Assembly (NCBI GenBank): GCA_035315065.1
Contig: DATFYM010000026.1
Coordinates: forward strand, 1 to 64,000
Reading direction: 5' to 3'
DNA: 64,000 nucleotides
Source: DATFYM01 sp035315065
GTDB lineage: Bacteria > Acidobacteriota > Terriglobia > UBA7540
Position numbers and translations under genes: made by a program. Numbering within the stretch: the first letter of the stretch is position 1; each line of letters starts with the position of its first letter. Positions 50,285 to 60,145 of the stretch are shown here, one piece after another. Below the pieces are notes generated by a model, which searched no databases, was not told the origin of the DNA, and saw nothing but the letters and a program-made list of their open reading frames with translations.

Positions 50285-52237
50285 ATGAGATCCGGCACGA
50301 TAACCCAACCGCAAACCGAAGTTGGCGGCGGACCGGGCCTTGAGCCTCGTCCCAACGCCGGCGGTCCGGCCAGGGCCGGCGATGGAGGAACAAGGTCAAA
50401 GTCGCACCTCCCCGACGCCAAGGAAACCTATATCGCCTATCTGGCGACAGCCGGCATTCTCGTGCACTTGGTGCTGCGCTACGCCTTCCGCGCCCCGACG
50501 TTCGCTTCGATGATCCCTCTCTACGCCACCCTCGCCTTGGGGGGCTTGCCGCTGGTATTCGAACTGGCGCGCAAGATGACCAAACTCGAGTTCGGCTCCG
50601 ACCTGCTCGCCGGCGCCTCGATCCTGACCTCAGTGGCGCTGGGAGAGTATCTCGTCGGTTCGATCGTCGTTCTGATGCTCTCGGGCGGGACCGCGCTCGA
50701 GCAGTACGCCAGCCGCCGCGCCTCCTCCGTTCTTGACGCGCTTGCCCGGCGCCTGCCGTCGGCGGCCCACCGCAAGACCGCCGCCGGGGTTTCCGCCGTC
50801 GCGCTGGATGACGTCGCCATCGGCGACACACTGGTCGTCTATCCCCACGAAGTCTGCCCGGTGGACGGCTCCGTGGTCGACGGACGCGGCGTCATGGACG
50901 AGGCTTATCTCACCGGAGAGCCCTTTCGCATATCCAAAGCGCCCGGCGCACAGGTGCTCTCGGGAGCCATCAACGGCGACACGGCGCTGACGATCGTGGC
51001 GGAGAAGCTGGCGGTCGACTCCCGCTACGCCCGGATCATGCGCGTGGTGCAGCAGTCGGAACAAAACCGGCCTCAACTGCGCCGCCTCGGGGACCGACTC
51101 GGGGCCTGGTATACCCCGGTAGCCGTGGGGCTGGCCGCGCTGAGCTGGTTCTTCAGCGGCGACCCCCGCCGTTTTCTGGCGGTCATGGTGGTGGCCACTC
51201 CGTGCCCCCTGCTGATCGCCATTCCCGTAGCAGTGATTGGCGCCATCTCGCTGTCCGCCCGGCGCGCCATCATCATTAAGAACCCGGCGGTCCTGGAGCA
51301 GGTCGATACCTGCCAGACGCTGATCTTCGACAAGACCGGAACTCTCACCTACGGCAGACCGTCGCTGACCGAAGTCCTCTGCGCGCCCGCCTTCGCCAGA
51401 GAGGAAGTCTTGAAGATGGCAGCGAGCCTCGAACTCTATTCCAAGCATCCGCTCGCGGGCGCCATCGTTTCCGCCGCCAATGAGGCCGGGGTACCGCTCG
51501 AAGCCGTCACCCAGATACGCGAGAAGCCCGGCGAGGGTCTGCGCGGAATCGTGGACGGTCACAGTGTCCTGATTACCGGTCGCAAGCACGTTGAGGAACG
51601 AAGGCTCGATCTTCCCGTTGTGGCCGCCGGCCTCGAGTGCCTCGTGTTCATCAATGACGCCTTCGCGGCCGCCCTCCGTTTTCGTGACGCCCCGCGCGAT
51701 GAGAGCCCTTCGTTTGTGCGCCACCTGAGCCCGCACCATCGAGTCAGCAAGGTGATCCTGCTCTCCGGCGACCGCGAGGCCGAAGTGCGCTATTTGGCAG
51801 AGAGCGTAGGCATCCAGGAAGTGTATTTTGAGAAGAGCCCGGAAGAGAAGGTGGCTATCGTCAAAGAGGAATCACGGCAGAGCCGTACGCTGTTTGTGGG
51901 CGATGGCATCAACGACGCGCCCGGGTTGCTGGCTGCCACCGTCGGCGTGGCCTTTGGTCACAGCAGCGACATAACGGCAGAAGCCGCTGGCGCAGTCATC
52001 CTGGAAGCCTCGCTGCGCAAAATCGACGAACTCATCCACATCGGCCGCCGGATGCGCCGTATTGCCCTCCAAAGCGCCATTGGCGGCATGGGATTGAGTA
52101 TCCTCGGCATGATCGCCGCCGCGCTTGGTCACCTGCCGCCGATCTCCGGCGCCGTCATGCAGGAACTGATTGACCTTGCCGCCGTGCTCAACGCCCTGCG
52201 TGTCGCGATACAGCCGGGCGACTTGACGGACTTCTGA
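50285..52237 (+). CDS. P1B-type heavy-metal ATPase without HMA domain
   Basis: The 650-residue protein pumps a metal ion with ATP. Motifs: TGEP (actuator), ATPCPLLIAIPVAVIG in the membrane, the phosphorylated DKTGTLT, an HP dipeptide in YSKHPLAGAIV, and GDGINDAPGLLAA. There is no N-terminal HMA or His-rich metal-binding domain. Six or so membrane helices are seen, fewer than CopA/ZntA. The TPC transmembrane site differs from the CPC of copper or zinc pumps; TPC members have been assigned to the Ni/Fe-type P1B-5 group, so metal identity is open. The ATG at 50285 is preferred because upstream codons lie in a direct repeat. Confidence 0.9.
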   Translation: MRSGTITQPQTEVGGGPGLEPRPNAGGPARAGDGGTRSKSHLPDAKETYIAYLATAGILVHLVLRYAFRAPTFASMIPLYATLALGGLPLVFELARKMTKLEFGSDLLAGASILTSVALGEYLVGSIVVLMLSGGTALEQYASRRASSVLDALARRLPSAAHRKTAAGVSAVALDDVAIGDTLVVYPHEVCPVDGSVVDGRGVMDEAYLTGEPFRISKAPGAQVLSGAINGDTALTIVAEKLAVDSRYARIMRVVQQSEQNRPQLRRLGDRLGAWYTPVAVGLAALSWFFSGDPRRFLAVMVVATPCPLLIAIPVAVIGAISLSARRAIIIKNPAVLEQVDTCQTLIFDKTGTLTYGRPSLTEVLCAPAFAREEVLKMAASLELYSKHPLAGAIVSAANEAGVPLEAVTQIREKPGEGLRGIVDGHSVLITGRKHVEERRLDLPVVAAGLECLVFINDAFAAALRFRDAPRDESPSFVRHLSPHHRVSKVILLSGDREAEVRYLAESVGIQEVYFEKSPEEKVAIVKEESRQSRTLFVGDGINDAPGLLAATVGVAFGHSSDITAEAAGAVILEASLRKIDELIHIGRRMRRIALQSAIGGMGLSILGMIAAALGHLPPISGAVMQELIDLAAVLNALRVAIQPGDLTDF

Positions 52238-52279
52238 GGCCTTAGTCCCTGGTCGGTTGGTCTCTAGCCTAACTAAAAT

Positions 52280-53143
52280 CTAACTCTTGTGGAGAAGTTT
52301 TTTGGCCTGGCGCAGCATCGCCGTTTGTTCTTTGCTCAGCTTGGGGTAACTCAGCTTCAGGGACTCCAGCGTGGAAATGATGAAGTGGGCCACAGCCCCA
52401 TGCGTGAACCATTTGTGGTCGGCCGGAATCACGTACCACGGCGCCCACTCGGTACTCGTATGATTCAACATCTCCTCATAAGCCGTCCGGTACTGATCCC
52501 AGAAGCCCCGCTCCTGGAGGTCGGCGGCGGAGTATTTCCAGTTCTTTTCGGGCCTGTCGATTCGATCCAGCAAACGCCGCTTCTGCTCCTGCTTCGAGAG
52601 GTTGAGAAAGAACTTCAGCACCACGAATCCGTTTCGCACCAGGTGGCGTTCCATGGCGTTGATGTCTTCGTAGCGATGCTTCCAGATCTCCTCGCTGGCC
52701 AGCGGGGCAGGCAGGCGCTCGGCCTCCAGAACCTCGGGATGAACGCGCACCACCAACACTTCCTCGTAGTAGGAACGGTTAAAGATGCCGATGCGACCGC
52801 GCGCCGGGAAGTCCTTATAATAGCGCCAGAGGTAGGAGTGGCTGCGCTCGTCGACCGAGGGCTGCTTGAAGCTGACCACCTGAACCCCTGCGGGGTTGAC
52901 GCCCGACATCACATGTTTGATGACCCCGTCCTTCCCTGCCGTGTCCATGCCCTGCAAGAGGATGAGCAGACCGTAGTTGTCCTGGGCGTAGAGAAGGTCC
53001 TGCAACTCCTCGAGCCGAAGCAGATCCTTGCTCAGCTTGGCCTCTGCTTTCGATTTGTCTTTGAAGTGGCTGGTGGATCCCGGATCGAAGTCCGCCAGCG
53101 TAATCGCTTTGCCGGGTGGAACGAAGAAGTTTTCTTTGGTCAT
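52280..53143 (-). CDS. ppk2: Polyphosphate kinase 2 (PPK2) family protein
   Basis: The 287-residue P-loop kinase has Walker A GMDTAGKDGVIKHVMSGVNP, the second motif RIGIFNRSYYEEVLVVRVHP, and the lid-like SKQEQKRRLLDRIDRPEKNW. PPK2 enzymes transfer phosphate between polyphosphate and nucleotides (ADP or AMP/GDP). This is the single-domain class I or III type; the substrate nucleotide cannot be fixed by eye. The start ATG at 53143 overlaps the stop of the upstream Hsp70-like gene by 4 bases (ATGA), so the two are translated together. It ends 43 bases from the metal-ATPase gene on the opposite strand. Confidence 0.93.
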   Translation of the reverse strand: MTKENFFVPPGKAITLADFDPGSTSHFKDKSKAEAKLSKDLLRLEELQDLLYAQDNYGLLILLQGMDTAGKDGVIKHVMSGVNPAGVQVVSFKQPSVDERSHSYLWRYYKDFPARGRIGIFNRSYYEEVLVVRVHPEVLEAERLPAPLASEEIWKHRYEDINAMERHLVRNGFVVLKFFLNLSKQEQKRRLLDRIDRPEKNWKYSAADLQERGFWDQYRTAYEEMLNHTSTEWAPWYVIPADHKWFTHGAVAHFIISTLESLKLSYPKLSKEQTAMLRQAKKLLHKS

Positions 53144-54759
53144 TTGTTGCCAGCTTTCTTCTTGCGCCCGGGCACGATGGGCGCCTCCCCGGCGGACCAT
53201 CGGCCTAGCCTATACTGGCGGTTGTACCCGGCCGACAGGTTGGCGATGGTGACCGACACGACGCCGGTAGCGTCGCAGGCGTAGAGCTCCTTCACTTGCT
53301 GCTGCCGACTGGGGGGAACATGCGTCACCGGCACACGGCCCAGGTCGAGCCCGTTGTGCAGGCCGGGATCGAAGGGAAAACGGATGTCGTCCCAGAAGGT
53401 AATGTCGCCGTCGGGGAGGCCGTTCGGGCCGACGTGGCTGCACTCGAGATAGCGGAAGTGCCCGACGTTGTGGACGGCGGAATAGGAGCGCGAACTGGTG
53501 AGCGGCGGGTCCGACGGCCCAGGCAGCACCATGCCCTTGGCAAACAAGGGATCGAAGGTCACCGATCGGCCGCCGTCCGCTTCTCGCCACACCCCGAAAT
53601 AGCGCATGAACCTTTCGCGCAGCACGTAGCCCGCCTGTTCGTCAGCCTGGATAGCGAGTCCGATGGCGGTAGCCGAACGGGTATAGGCGGAACGGCGTAC
53701 GCGCCTGCCGAAGACCTCGCGCAGCATCCGCGCCACCAGTGGCAACTCGCTGCCGCCACCGGTAACGTAAAGCGCATCGAGCCGATCGGCAGGCTCGGAG
53801 TCGGCCGATGGACCCGGGGTCACGGGCGCGGCTAGGAGATCGTTGGTGGCGTGGAGGGTCTCTTCCACCAGCGGCCGGCAGCGCTCGTAGAAGGCGCTGA
53901 CCGGAATCGACACCTCCTGCCAGTCGGTCTTCACCCGTCCGAGGTCCAGCGTGACGTTACGGGTGTTGGGGTGCAGGCCCTCCTTCTTCTCGCGACTCTC
54001 CTCGTGCAGGCGAAACATCTCGGCCTGCGTGAGACTGTCCCTTGCTTCCGCACTGACGCCGGCCACGTCGAGCGCCAACTCTGCCAGGGCGGCGTCAAAG
54101 TCGTCGCCGCCCAACGTCGAAATGCCCTCGGAGGCAATCACGTTGTGCTCGCGATCATCGAGCTCGACCAGCGAAGCGTCGAAGGTGCCGCCGCCCAAGT
54201 CGTAAACCAGGATTCGGACCTTCTCCCTGGTTTCTCGCGCCTGCCGCGCGCTGCGGTCGCGATGACCAAACTCGATCGACGCCGCCGAGGGCTCGTTCAA
54301 CAGACCGAGGACGCGAAAGCCGGCCTCGCGGAACGCCTCCACGGTGAGGAAGCGCTGATTGCTGTTGGCGTTCGCCGGCACTCCCAGCATCACTTCGAGG
54401 GTTTCTCGCTTGCCGGGTGCGAGGCTGGAGCGCGCGATCAGTTCGGCATGCAAGGCCGAGATCATCTCGCCGAGCAACTGGCGCATGGGAAGCACCTGCT
54501 CGCCGATCTGCACCAGCGTTTGTGGGCCCGCGCCTTCCAGGGCGCGTTTCAGCGAGCGGACGATGGTCCACCCGGGCTCTTCCTGGGCCGCCCACGCATC
54601 CCAGCCGTAAACGCGGCGATCGCCCTTGGCTGCCACCAAAGGCGGGAACCAGTCACGCGGTGATTCGTCGGGCACGTCGAACGACACGACCGGGTAGTTG
54701 CCACGGTCGACCGTGGCCACCACGATGCGCGTTGTTCCGAAATCGATCCCGAGTCTCAT
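53140..54759 (-). CDS. Hsp70-family protein coupled to PPK2
   Basis: A 539-residue Hsp70-like ATPase starting MRLGIDFGTTRIVVATVDRG (phosphate-1) at ATG 54759 after GAGCGGGGC. Phosphate-2 is ILVYDLGGGTFDASLVELDD (near 200-220). The adenosine motif is LDALYVTGGGSELPLVARML (near 330). After the nucleotide domain a short C-terminal region carries GLHNGLDLGRVPVTHVPPSR, with no DnaK lid or J/GrpE partner genes. It overlaps the downstream PPK2 gene by 4 bases. It is only distantly related to the two Hsp70 proteins at 7.2-11.9 kb and is closer to YegD-type HSP70-like proteins. Confidence 0.9.
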   Translation of the reverse strand: MRLGIDFGTTRIVVATVDRGNYPVVSFDVPDESPRDWFPPLVAAKGDRRVYGWDAWAAQEEPGWTIVRSLKRALEGAGPQTLVQIGEQVLPMRQLLGEMISALHAELIARSSLAPGKRETLEVMLGVPANANSNQRFLTVEAFREAGFRVLGLLNEPSAASIEFGHRDRSARQARETREKVRILVYDLGGGTFDASLVELDDREHNVIASEGISTLGGDDFDAALAELALDVAGVSAEARDSLTQAEMFRLHEESREKKEGLHPNTRNVTLDLGRVKTDWQEVSIPVSAFYERCRPLVEETLHATNDLLAAPVTPGPSADSEPADRLDALYVTGGGSELPLVARMLREVFGRRVRRSAYTRSATAIGLAIQADEQAGYVLRERFMRYFGVWREADGGRSVTFDPLFAKGMVLPGPSDPPLTSSRSYSAVHNVGHFRYLECSHVGPNGLPDGDITFWDDIRFPFDPGLHNGLDLGRVPVTHVPPSRQQQVKELYACDATGVVSVTIANLSAGYNRQYRLGRWSAGEAPIVPGRKKKAGNK

Positions 54760-54844
54760 GCCCCGCTCGAACCACAAATATGGTGAAGAGCAATTATAGC
54801 AGGGAGTGGGGGGCAGTGAGAGAAGTTGCCAAATGCCGGGTTTT

Positions 54845-54915
54845 GTAACGGTAGACAGTAGACGGCAGACGGCATATGGGCTTCCCCTTATTCCGTCTAC
54901 CGCCTACCGTCTACA
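54845..54915. repeat. Inverted pair of heptanucleotide repeats (GTAGACA/GTAGACG)
   Basis: CGGTAGACAGTAGACGGCAG.. (54848 on) faces ATTCCGTCTACCGCCTACCG.. (54891 on), with 18 bases between. The pair separates the Hsp70-like gene from the ADOP 2 3' end. Confidence 0.85.
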
Positions 54916-54925
54916 AAGGCGTCAA

Positions 54926-57361
54926 TCACTCGTACCGCAGTGCTACCATGGGATCCACTCTGGTGGCGCGTCGCGCCGGAATGTAGCTTGCCACCAAACT
55001 GACGGCGACCGCGAAAAGAACTCCGCTGGCGAGAGCGACGGGGTCGGTGGGCTTCACTCCCCAGAGGATGCCGGACATGAGCCGGGTCACGGCCAGCGCC
55101 ATCCCCACGCCAACAAAAACCCCACCCAGGACCAGGCCCAGGCTCTGTCTCAGCACCAACCTCGCCACGTCTGCTCGGCGGGCACCCAGCGCCATGCGGA
55201 TGCCGATCTCGTGGATGCGCCGGCTGACAGCGTAGGAGATCACTCCGTAAAGGCCCACGGCAGCGAGGAAGATGCCGAGCAGGGCGAGGCTCCCCATCAG
55301 TCCCGCGGCCATCCGGTCCACGTAGAGCGCGTATTGCATGTGCTGTTTCAAAGTCATCGAACCGACGATAGGAACCTTCTCATTCACCGAACGGGCCTCC
55401 CGCATGATCGTGTCTATCACGCCGCGAGAGTCGCCTTCCGTCTCGACGAAAAGCGACGCCTCTCCGGAGAACATCTGGGCAAAGGGGAAGAACAGGTAGG
55501 GTTGCGAAGACTCGTGGATGGTAAGGTACTTCCCATCTTCCACCACGCCCACAACTTGGTATTGCTCTTTCCCGATTCGCAGCCACTGGCCGACGGGATC
55601 GCGCCGGGGCCAGAAGCGGCGGGCCATCGTCTGATTGATCAGCACCACCTTGGGGCTCGACGGACCGTCCTGTAGTTCGAATCCGCGTCCCCTGACGAGG
55701 TGAGTCCCCATGGTCGGCAGGTAATCCAGACTGACGATGTTATATCGGATACTGACACCGTGTTCGCCCTCACGCAGTGGTACACCAGGGAATGTGACTT
55801 CCTGAGTTTCTCCTCCTTCGTCATCGACGAGCAACGGCCTTCTGGCGTAACTGGCTCGTTTCACACCCGGAAGCGTGCGCAGCCGCTCCATCAGCGATTC
55901 GTAAAGCGCCGTCGCCTGATTATCGTTATAACCGTAGAGGAAGGGTGGCGCCATGTTAAGCATAACCACATTCTTGTTCGGATCGAATCCGGGGTTAATG
56001 GCCAGCGTACGCGCCAGACTTCGCAAGAGTAGAGCTGCTCCCGCCAGCAGGGTCACGGAGAGGGCAACCTCACCCACTACCAGTAATTTGCGGAGCGGAA
56101 GGCCACCCAGGCCCTTCCCGACATTTGACGCCTCACCCTTCAGGACGGGAACCAGGTCGCCTTTGGAGGCATGAAGAGCGGGAACCAATCCAAAGATAAG
56201 GGAGGTCGCCAGCGTGGCGACGATAGTGAAAGCCAGGACCCGCCCGTCCAGGCGAACATCCGGGCCCAGAGACTCCGGAGACGGAGGCATCAAAGCCGGA
56301 ACAAGATCGATCAGCCACCAAGCGAGCCCCAACCCCAACAGTCCCCCCACCGGAGCCAGCAAGGCGCTTTCGGCGAGCAACTGCCGGGCCAGCCGCCAGG
56401 GTCCGGCGCCCAACGCCAGGCGCATCGCGATCTCCCTGCGGCGTCGTTCATTTTGCGCCAGCAGTAGGCCGGCGACGTTGGCGCAGGCAATCAACAGGAC
56501 CAGACCAACAGCCGACATGAGAAGCAAAGGGGGACGCAGCGCCCGCAGTTCGTCGGCCGGCGTGGCGATCCCGAATCTTTTGTCCTTGTTGGTGACAGGG
56601 TAGGCCTGCGCGAGCCGACTCGAGAGCGTTTGCAACTGTGCCCGGACCTGCTCGGGATTGACGCCGGGGCGCACGCGCGCCACCAACTGAAACCAACGGC
56701 CGCCGCGTCCTCGAAACTCACCAAATTCGGGCTCCTCCACCAGGGTGCACCAGCCCCTTGGCGTCGCCCAGACATCCGTGGTCCCGAGCTTATCCAAACC
56801 GTGAAAATCGGCGGGCGCAATCCCCAGCAGCATGATGCTCTTCCCGTCGATTTGAATCGGCTTCCCCACCAAGGTGGGGTCACCGCCAAAAAGCCTTTGC
56901 CATAGGGCGTGGCTGATCACCACTCCGGATTCTTCGCTGCCCAGATCGGTGGGAGGGAGGAAGGCGCGGCCCAGCGCCGGCGTCACGCCCAAAACGGAGA
57001 AGAAATTGTCCGAAACCACGTCGATTGAAACCATCTCTCCCTGCCCCTTTGCACTCACGAAGGCGCCGCGCCCGCCGTGGGCCAAGACACCCATGAAGAC
57101 CGTGCTCTGGTCGCGAACGTCGAGGTAATCCGGGTAGGATGTATCGCCCTCGGGCTCCTTCTCGCTACCGGTAAACACAACTACAAGCCGGTCGGGATCC
57201 TCCACAGGCAAGGGACGCAGAAACGCGCCATCAACAACGCTGAAAACCGCCGAGTTGGCGCCAATACCGAGCGCCAGCGAAAGCACCGCCACCGCAGTGA
57301 AGCCAGGGTTCTTCATGAGTATACGGAAGCCGTACTTCAGGTCCTGCAGCAAAGTGCTCAT
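54926..57361 (-). CDS. ADOP-family permease 2
   Basis: This 811-residue inner-membrane protein begins MSTLLQDLKYGFRILMKNPG with a first helix AVAVLSLALGIGANSAVF. A MacB-like core (LVVVFTGSEKEPEGDTSYPD, VVSDNFFSVLGVTPALGRAF) and an FtsX unit follow, with the repeat of both in the second half ending DPMVALRYE. Inside the first FtsX unit, LIACANVAGLLLAQNERRRR EIAMRL marks the coupling helix used in MacB-like proteins, although no ATPase gene is near. The neighbouring ADOP genes 3-5 lie on the same strand with repeat-filled gaps of about 100-160 bases. It could be one subunit of several interchangeable permeases. Confidence 0.93.
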   Translation of the reverse strand: MSTLLQDLKYGFRILMKNPGFTAVAVLSLALGIGANSAVFSVVDGAFLRPLPVEDPDRLVVVFTGSEKEPEGDTSYPDYLDVRDQSTVFMGVLAHGGRGAFVSAKGQGEMVSIDVVSDNFFSVLGVTPALGRAFLPPTDLGSEESGVVISHALWQRLFGGDPTLVGKPIQIDGKSIMLLGIAPADFHGLDKLGTTDVWATPRGWCTLVEEPEFGEFRGRGGRWFQLVARVRPGVNPEQVRAQLQTLSSRLAQAYPVTNKDKRFGIATPADELRALRPPLLLMSAVGLVLLIACANVAGLLLAQNERRRREIAMRLALGAGPWRLARQLLAESALLAPVGGLLGLGLAWWLIDLVPALMPPSPESLGPDVRLDGRVLAFTIVATLATSLIFGLVPALHASKGDLVPVLKGEASNVGKGLGGLPLRKLLVVGEVALSVTLLAGAALLLRSLARTLAINPGFDPNKNVVMLNMAPPFLYGYNDNQATALYESLMERLRTLPGVKRASYARRPLLVDDEGGETQEVTFPGVPLREGEHGVSIRYNIVSLDYLPTMGTHLVRGRGFELQDGPSSPKVVLINQTMARRFWPRRDPVGQWLRIGKEQYQVVGVVEDGKYLTIHESSQPYLFFPFAQMFSGEASLFVETEGDSRGVIDTIMREARSVNEKVPIVGSMTLKQHMQYALYVDRMAAGLMGSLALLGIFLAAVGLYGVISYAVSRRIHEIGIRMALGARRADVARLVLRQSLGLVLGGVFVGVGMALAVTRLMSGILWGVKPTDPVALASGVLFAVAVSLVASYIPARRATRVDPMVALRYE

Positions 57362-57370
57362 TGCGAACTC

Positions 57371-57487
57371 CTCAATTTGACTTCAGCCGTCAGCTATCAG
57401 CAATCAGCTCTCAGCAAGACACCCGGGCTTTCTTGCTGAAAGCTGATGGCTGACGGCTGATAGCTGGCGCCTGGCGGCTGAGAGCTA
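57371..57487. repeat. Inverted pair of heptanucleotide repeats (TCAGCTA)
   Basis: TTCAGCCGTCAGCTATCAGC (57382 on) faces CTGAAAGCTGATGGCTGACG (57436 on), continuing to the ADOP 3 stop. It is the same word as at 14219-14345 and 59989-60145. Confidence 0.85.
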
Positions 57488-59974
57488 CTCATATCTCAGC
57501 GCCACCATCGGATCCACTTTCGTCGCTCGCCGCGCGGGAATGTAACTGGCCAGCGCGGCGATGCTGGAGAGGAACAGTGCCGCGCCGAGGTAGATCATCG
57601 GGTCGGTGGCGCTCCCGCCCAGCAGCGCGCTGTTGCTCCCCATCGCCGAGGCGGCGACGGATACACCGGAAACACTCCGCGCCATGGCCAGCGCGAGTCC
57701 GACACCCACCAGCAGGCCGGCCAGCGTTAGGGACATTCCCTGCAGCACCACGAGGCCAAGCACATTGGCAGGTCGCGCGCCCAGTGCCATGCGGACACCG
57801 ATTTCGTGCGTGCGCTGCGTCACCGAGTACGCCATCACACTATAGAGGCCCACCGCCGCCAGCACCAGCGCCAGAATTCCGAGCACGCTGAGCAGGCTCG
57901 CAGCGATCTTCTGCGGATACAGGCTGGCGCTGATGAATTCGGAGAGCGGCATGGCGCCAAAAACGGCGACGTTGGGGTCGATGCCACGGACTTCACGGCG
58001 CAGGGTGGCCACCGCGCCATTTAAGTCTCCGACGGTGCGAACGTAAAAGCCCAGGGCCATGTCGGCGCGATAGACCTGGCGGAAGGGCACATAGAAGTAC
58101 GGAGTCGGGCCTTCGGTGAGGTAGTTGTATTTGCTATCCTTCACCTCACCGACTACGGTGAACCAGTCGCCCCAGCCATGCACGCGCCGGCCGATGGGGT
58201 TTCCGTCGCTGAAGAAGCGGTGCACGAAGGTCTGATTGACGATCATCACCGGCGTCGACTTTACGTCGTCCTGTTCGGTGAAGTCGCGCCCTTCCAGCAG
58301 CGGAATCCCCATCAGCTTGAGGTACCCGGGCGAAACCACGTTGCGGAAGATCTTCATATTCTCGCTGAGGCCCGGCACATAGCCTTCAACACGAAGGGGC
58401 TCCCACCAACTGGGCTCGAAGCCGAGCGGCACGCCGTCCGAGTAGGCAACATCAGTGACGCCCGGCGCCGACTCCAGCCTTTCGCGCAGCCGCACGCAGA
58501 ACTGCTTGCGCTGGTCGAGATTGTAACCGCTGGTGTAGAGATAGAACTGTGATACCAGCACGTGGTTGGGATCAAAACCCGGGCTGATCCTTCGCGTGGC
58601 CTGGAAGCCGCGAACAAAAAGGCCGGCGCCGATCAGCGCCACCAGCGCCAGTGAGACCTCCGAGACCACCAGCAGGCCACGCAGGCGATGCGATTGCACT
58701 CCCGACATGCCGCCGCGCCCGCCCTCCTTGAGGCTCTCGTTCAAATCGGCGCGGGTGGACTGTACCGCGGGCGCGATGCCGGAAAGCAGGGCGGTGCCCA
58801 CGCAAAGCAAGAGGGTGAAAGCCAGCACGTGGCTGTTAAGACCACTATCGCCGCGGGCAAAAGGAAGTTGGCTGCTCGGAACGAGGTACTGGAGGCCCCC
58901 CTTCATCCAGACGGCGAGGGCAACGCCCGCTACGGCGCCCGCCATCGCCAGCACCAGGCTCTCGGTGAGCACCTGTCGCGCCAACCGAGAGCGTCCGGCG
59001 CCCAACGCCAGCCGCACGCTGAATTCCTTCTGCCGGGCCGTAAAGCGTGCCAGGAGCAGGTTGGCCACATTCGCGCAAACGATCAGCAGCACCACGACGC
59101 AGACGCCCATCAAGATCTCCAGCGGGGCGAGGAGCAAGCTTTGCGCGCCGAAGTGCGACTTCCATACGGGCAGCACCGTGGCGCTGATGCCGGTGTTGGT
59201 GTCCGCATCCGCCTTGGCCATATAGCGGGCGAGTTCCTGGATTTCAGCCCGCGCCTGGGCGAGCGTCACTCCCGGCTTCAAACGCGCAGTGCAGATGAGG
59301 TTGCGCGTCTGGCGGTCGCTCAGCATCCACTCGCCCACCCCTTCCAGTTGGGGCTGCATCACGAAGGGGACCCAGAGGTCAAAGGCCAGGCCGGCCAGCG
59401 TCCCGTGAAAGTCCGGCGGCACCACGCCCACGACGGTCAGTTGGTAGCGGTTGACCCGGATCTTCTTGCCCACGATTGCGGGATCGGCATTGAAGTGGGA
59501 ACGCCACAGCCGGGCGCTGATCACCGCCACGGGAAACGCGCCTGGCTTGTCGCCGTACTCCTCCGGCAGGAAGGCGCGGCCGAGAATCGGCTTCACTCCC
59601 AGCACCGCAAAGTAGTTTCCCGACACCAACTCGCCCCACACGCGCTCGGCATGCTCTGCTTCACCCACCGCCAGCGCCGCCGGCCGCGCCCCGGTCACCC
59701 CGGCCAGCAGCTTCAGGTGGTCGCGGTAATCCTGGTAATCCAGATAGGAAGTGGTGAGAGCATCGCCGTTGGGGGCGACCGTTTCGAACGACGCCAGTTG
59801 GCCAGGGTTCTCCACGCCGGGCAGCGGGCGCAGCAGGACGCCATCGACCCAACTGAAAACCGTGGTGCTGGCGCCGATGCCGAGGGCCAGAGTGAGAACT
59901 GCCACCAGGGTGAAGCCTGGATTCTTCACCAGCATTCGAAAGCCGTGCTTGAGGTCCTGCAGTAAAGTGCTCAT
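57485..59974 (-). CDS. ADOP-family permease 3
   Basis: An 829-residue member beginning MSTLLQDLKHGFRMLVKNPG, helix LVAVLTLALGIGASTTVF, a core with DALTTSYLDYQDYRDHLKLL and VSGNYFAVLGVKPILGRAF, two FtsX units and DPMVALRYE at the end. It is longer than its neighbours because of an insert after the LAMARSVSGVSVAASAMGSN stretch near residue 770. Motif LIVCANVANLLLARFTARQK EFSVRL is kept. Its sequence is closer to ADOP 1 than to ADOP 2 in the N-terminal domain. The gene starts at ATG 59974, and its stop codon lies at the edge of the TCAGCTA repeat before ADOP 2. Confidence 0.93.
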   Translation of the reverse strand: MSTLLQDLKHGFRMLVKNPGFTLVAVLTLALGIGASTTVFSWVDGVLLRPLPGVENPGQLASFETVAPNGDALTTSYLDYQDYRDHLKLLAGVTGARPAALAVGEAEHAERVWGELVSGNYFAVLGVKPILGRAFLPEEYGDKPGAFPVAVISARLWRSHFNADPAIVGKKIRVNRYQLTVVGVVPPDFHGTLAGLAFDLWVPFVMQPQLEGVGEWMLSDRQTRNLICTARLKPGVTLAQARAEIQELARYMAKADADTNTGISATVLPVWKSHFGAQSLLLAPLEILMGVCVVVLLIVCANVANLLLARFTARQKEFSVRLALGAGRSRLARQVLTESLVLAMAGAVAGVALAVWMKGGLQYLVPSSQLPFARGDSGLNSHVLAFTLLLCVGTALLSGIAPAVQSTRADLNESLKEGGRGGMSGVQSHRLRGLLVVSEVSLALVALIGAGLFVRGFQATRRISPGFDPNHVLVSQFYLYTSGYNLDQRKQFCVRLRERLESAPGVTDVAYSDGVPLGFEPSWWEPLRVEGYVPGLSENMKIFRNVVSPGYLKLMGIPLLEGRDFTEQDDVKSTPVMIVNQTFVHRFFSDGNPIGRRVHGWGDWFTVVGEVKDSKYNYLTEGPTPYFYVPFRQVYRADMALGFYVRTVGDLNGAVATLRREVRGIDPNVAVFGAMPLSEFISASLYPQKIAASLLSVLGILALVLAAVGLYSVMAYSVTQRTHEIGVRMALGARPANVLGLVVLQGMSLTLAGLLVGVGLALAMARSVSGVSVAASAMGSNSALLGGSATDPMIYLGAALFLSSIAALASYIPARRATKVDPMVALRYE

Positions 59975-59988
59975 TTGCGAGCTCCTTA

Positions 59989-60145
59989 ATTAGCTATCAG
60001 CCGTCAGCTATCAGCCATCAGCCAGCAGTCGTCGGGTAGCTTGCAGCCTTTGCCAGAATGAGGTCAGCCGCACTCAGCTATCAGCTATCAGCAAGGCAAC
60101 CGGGCTTTCTTGCTGAGCGCTGAGAGCTGACGGCTGAGAGCTACT
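59989..60145. repeat. Heptanucleotide repeats (TCAGCTA) before ADOP 3
   Basis: AGCTATCAGCCGTCAGCTAT (59991-60010), CAGCTATCAGCTATCAGC (60076 on) and the inverse GAGCGCTGAGAGCTGACGGC (60114 on) fill the gap between ADOP 4 and ADOP 3. Confidence 0.85.
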
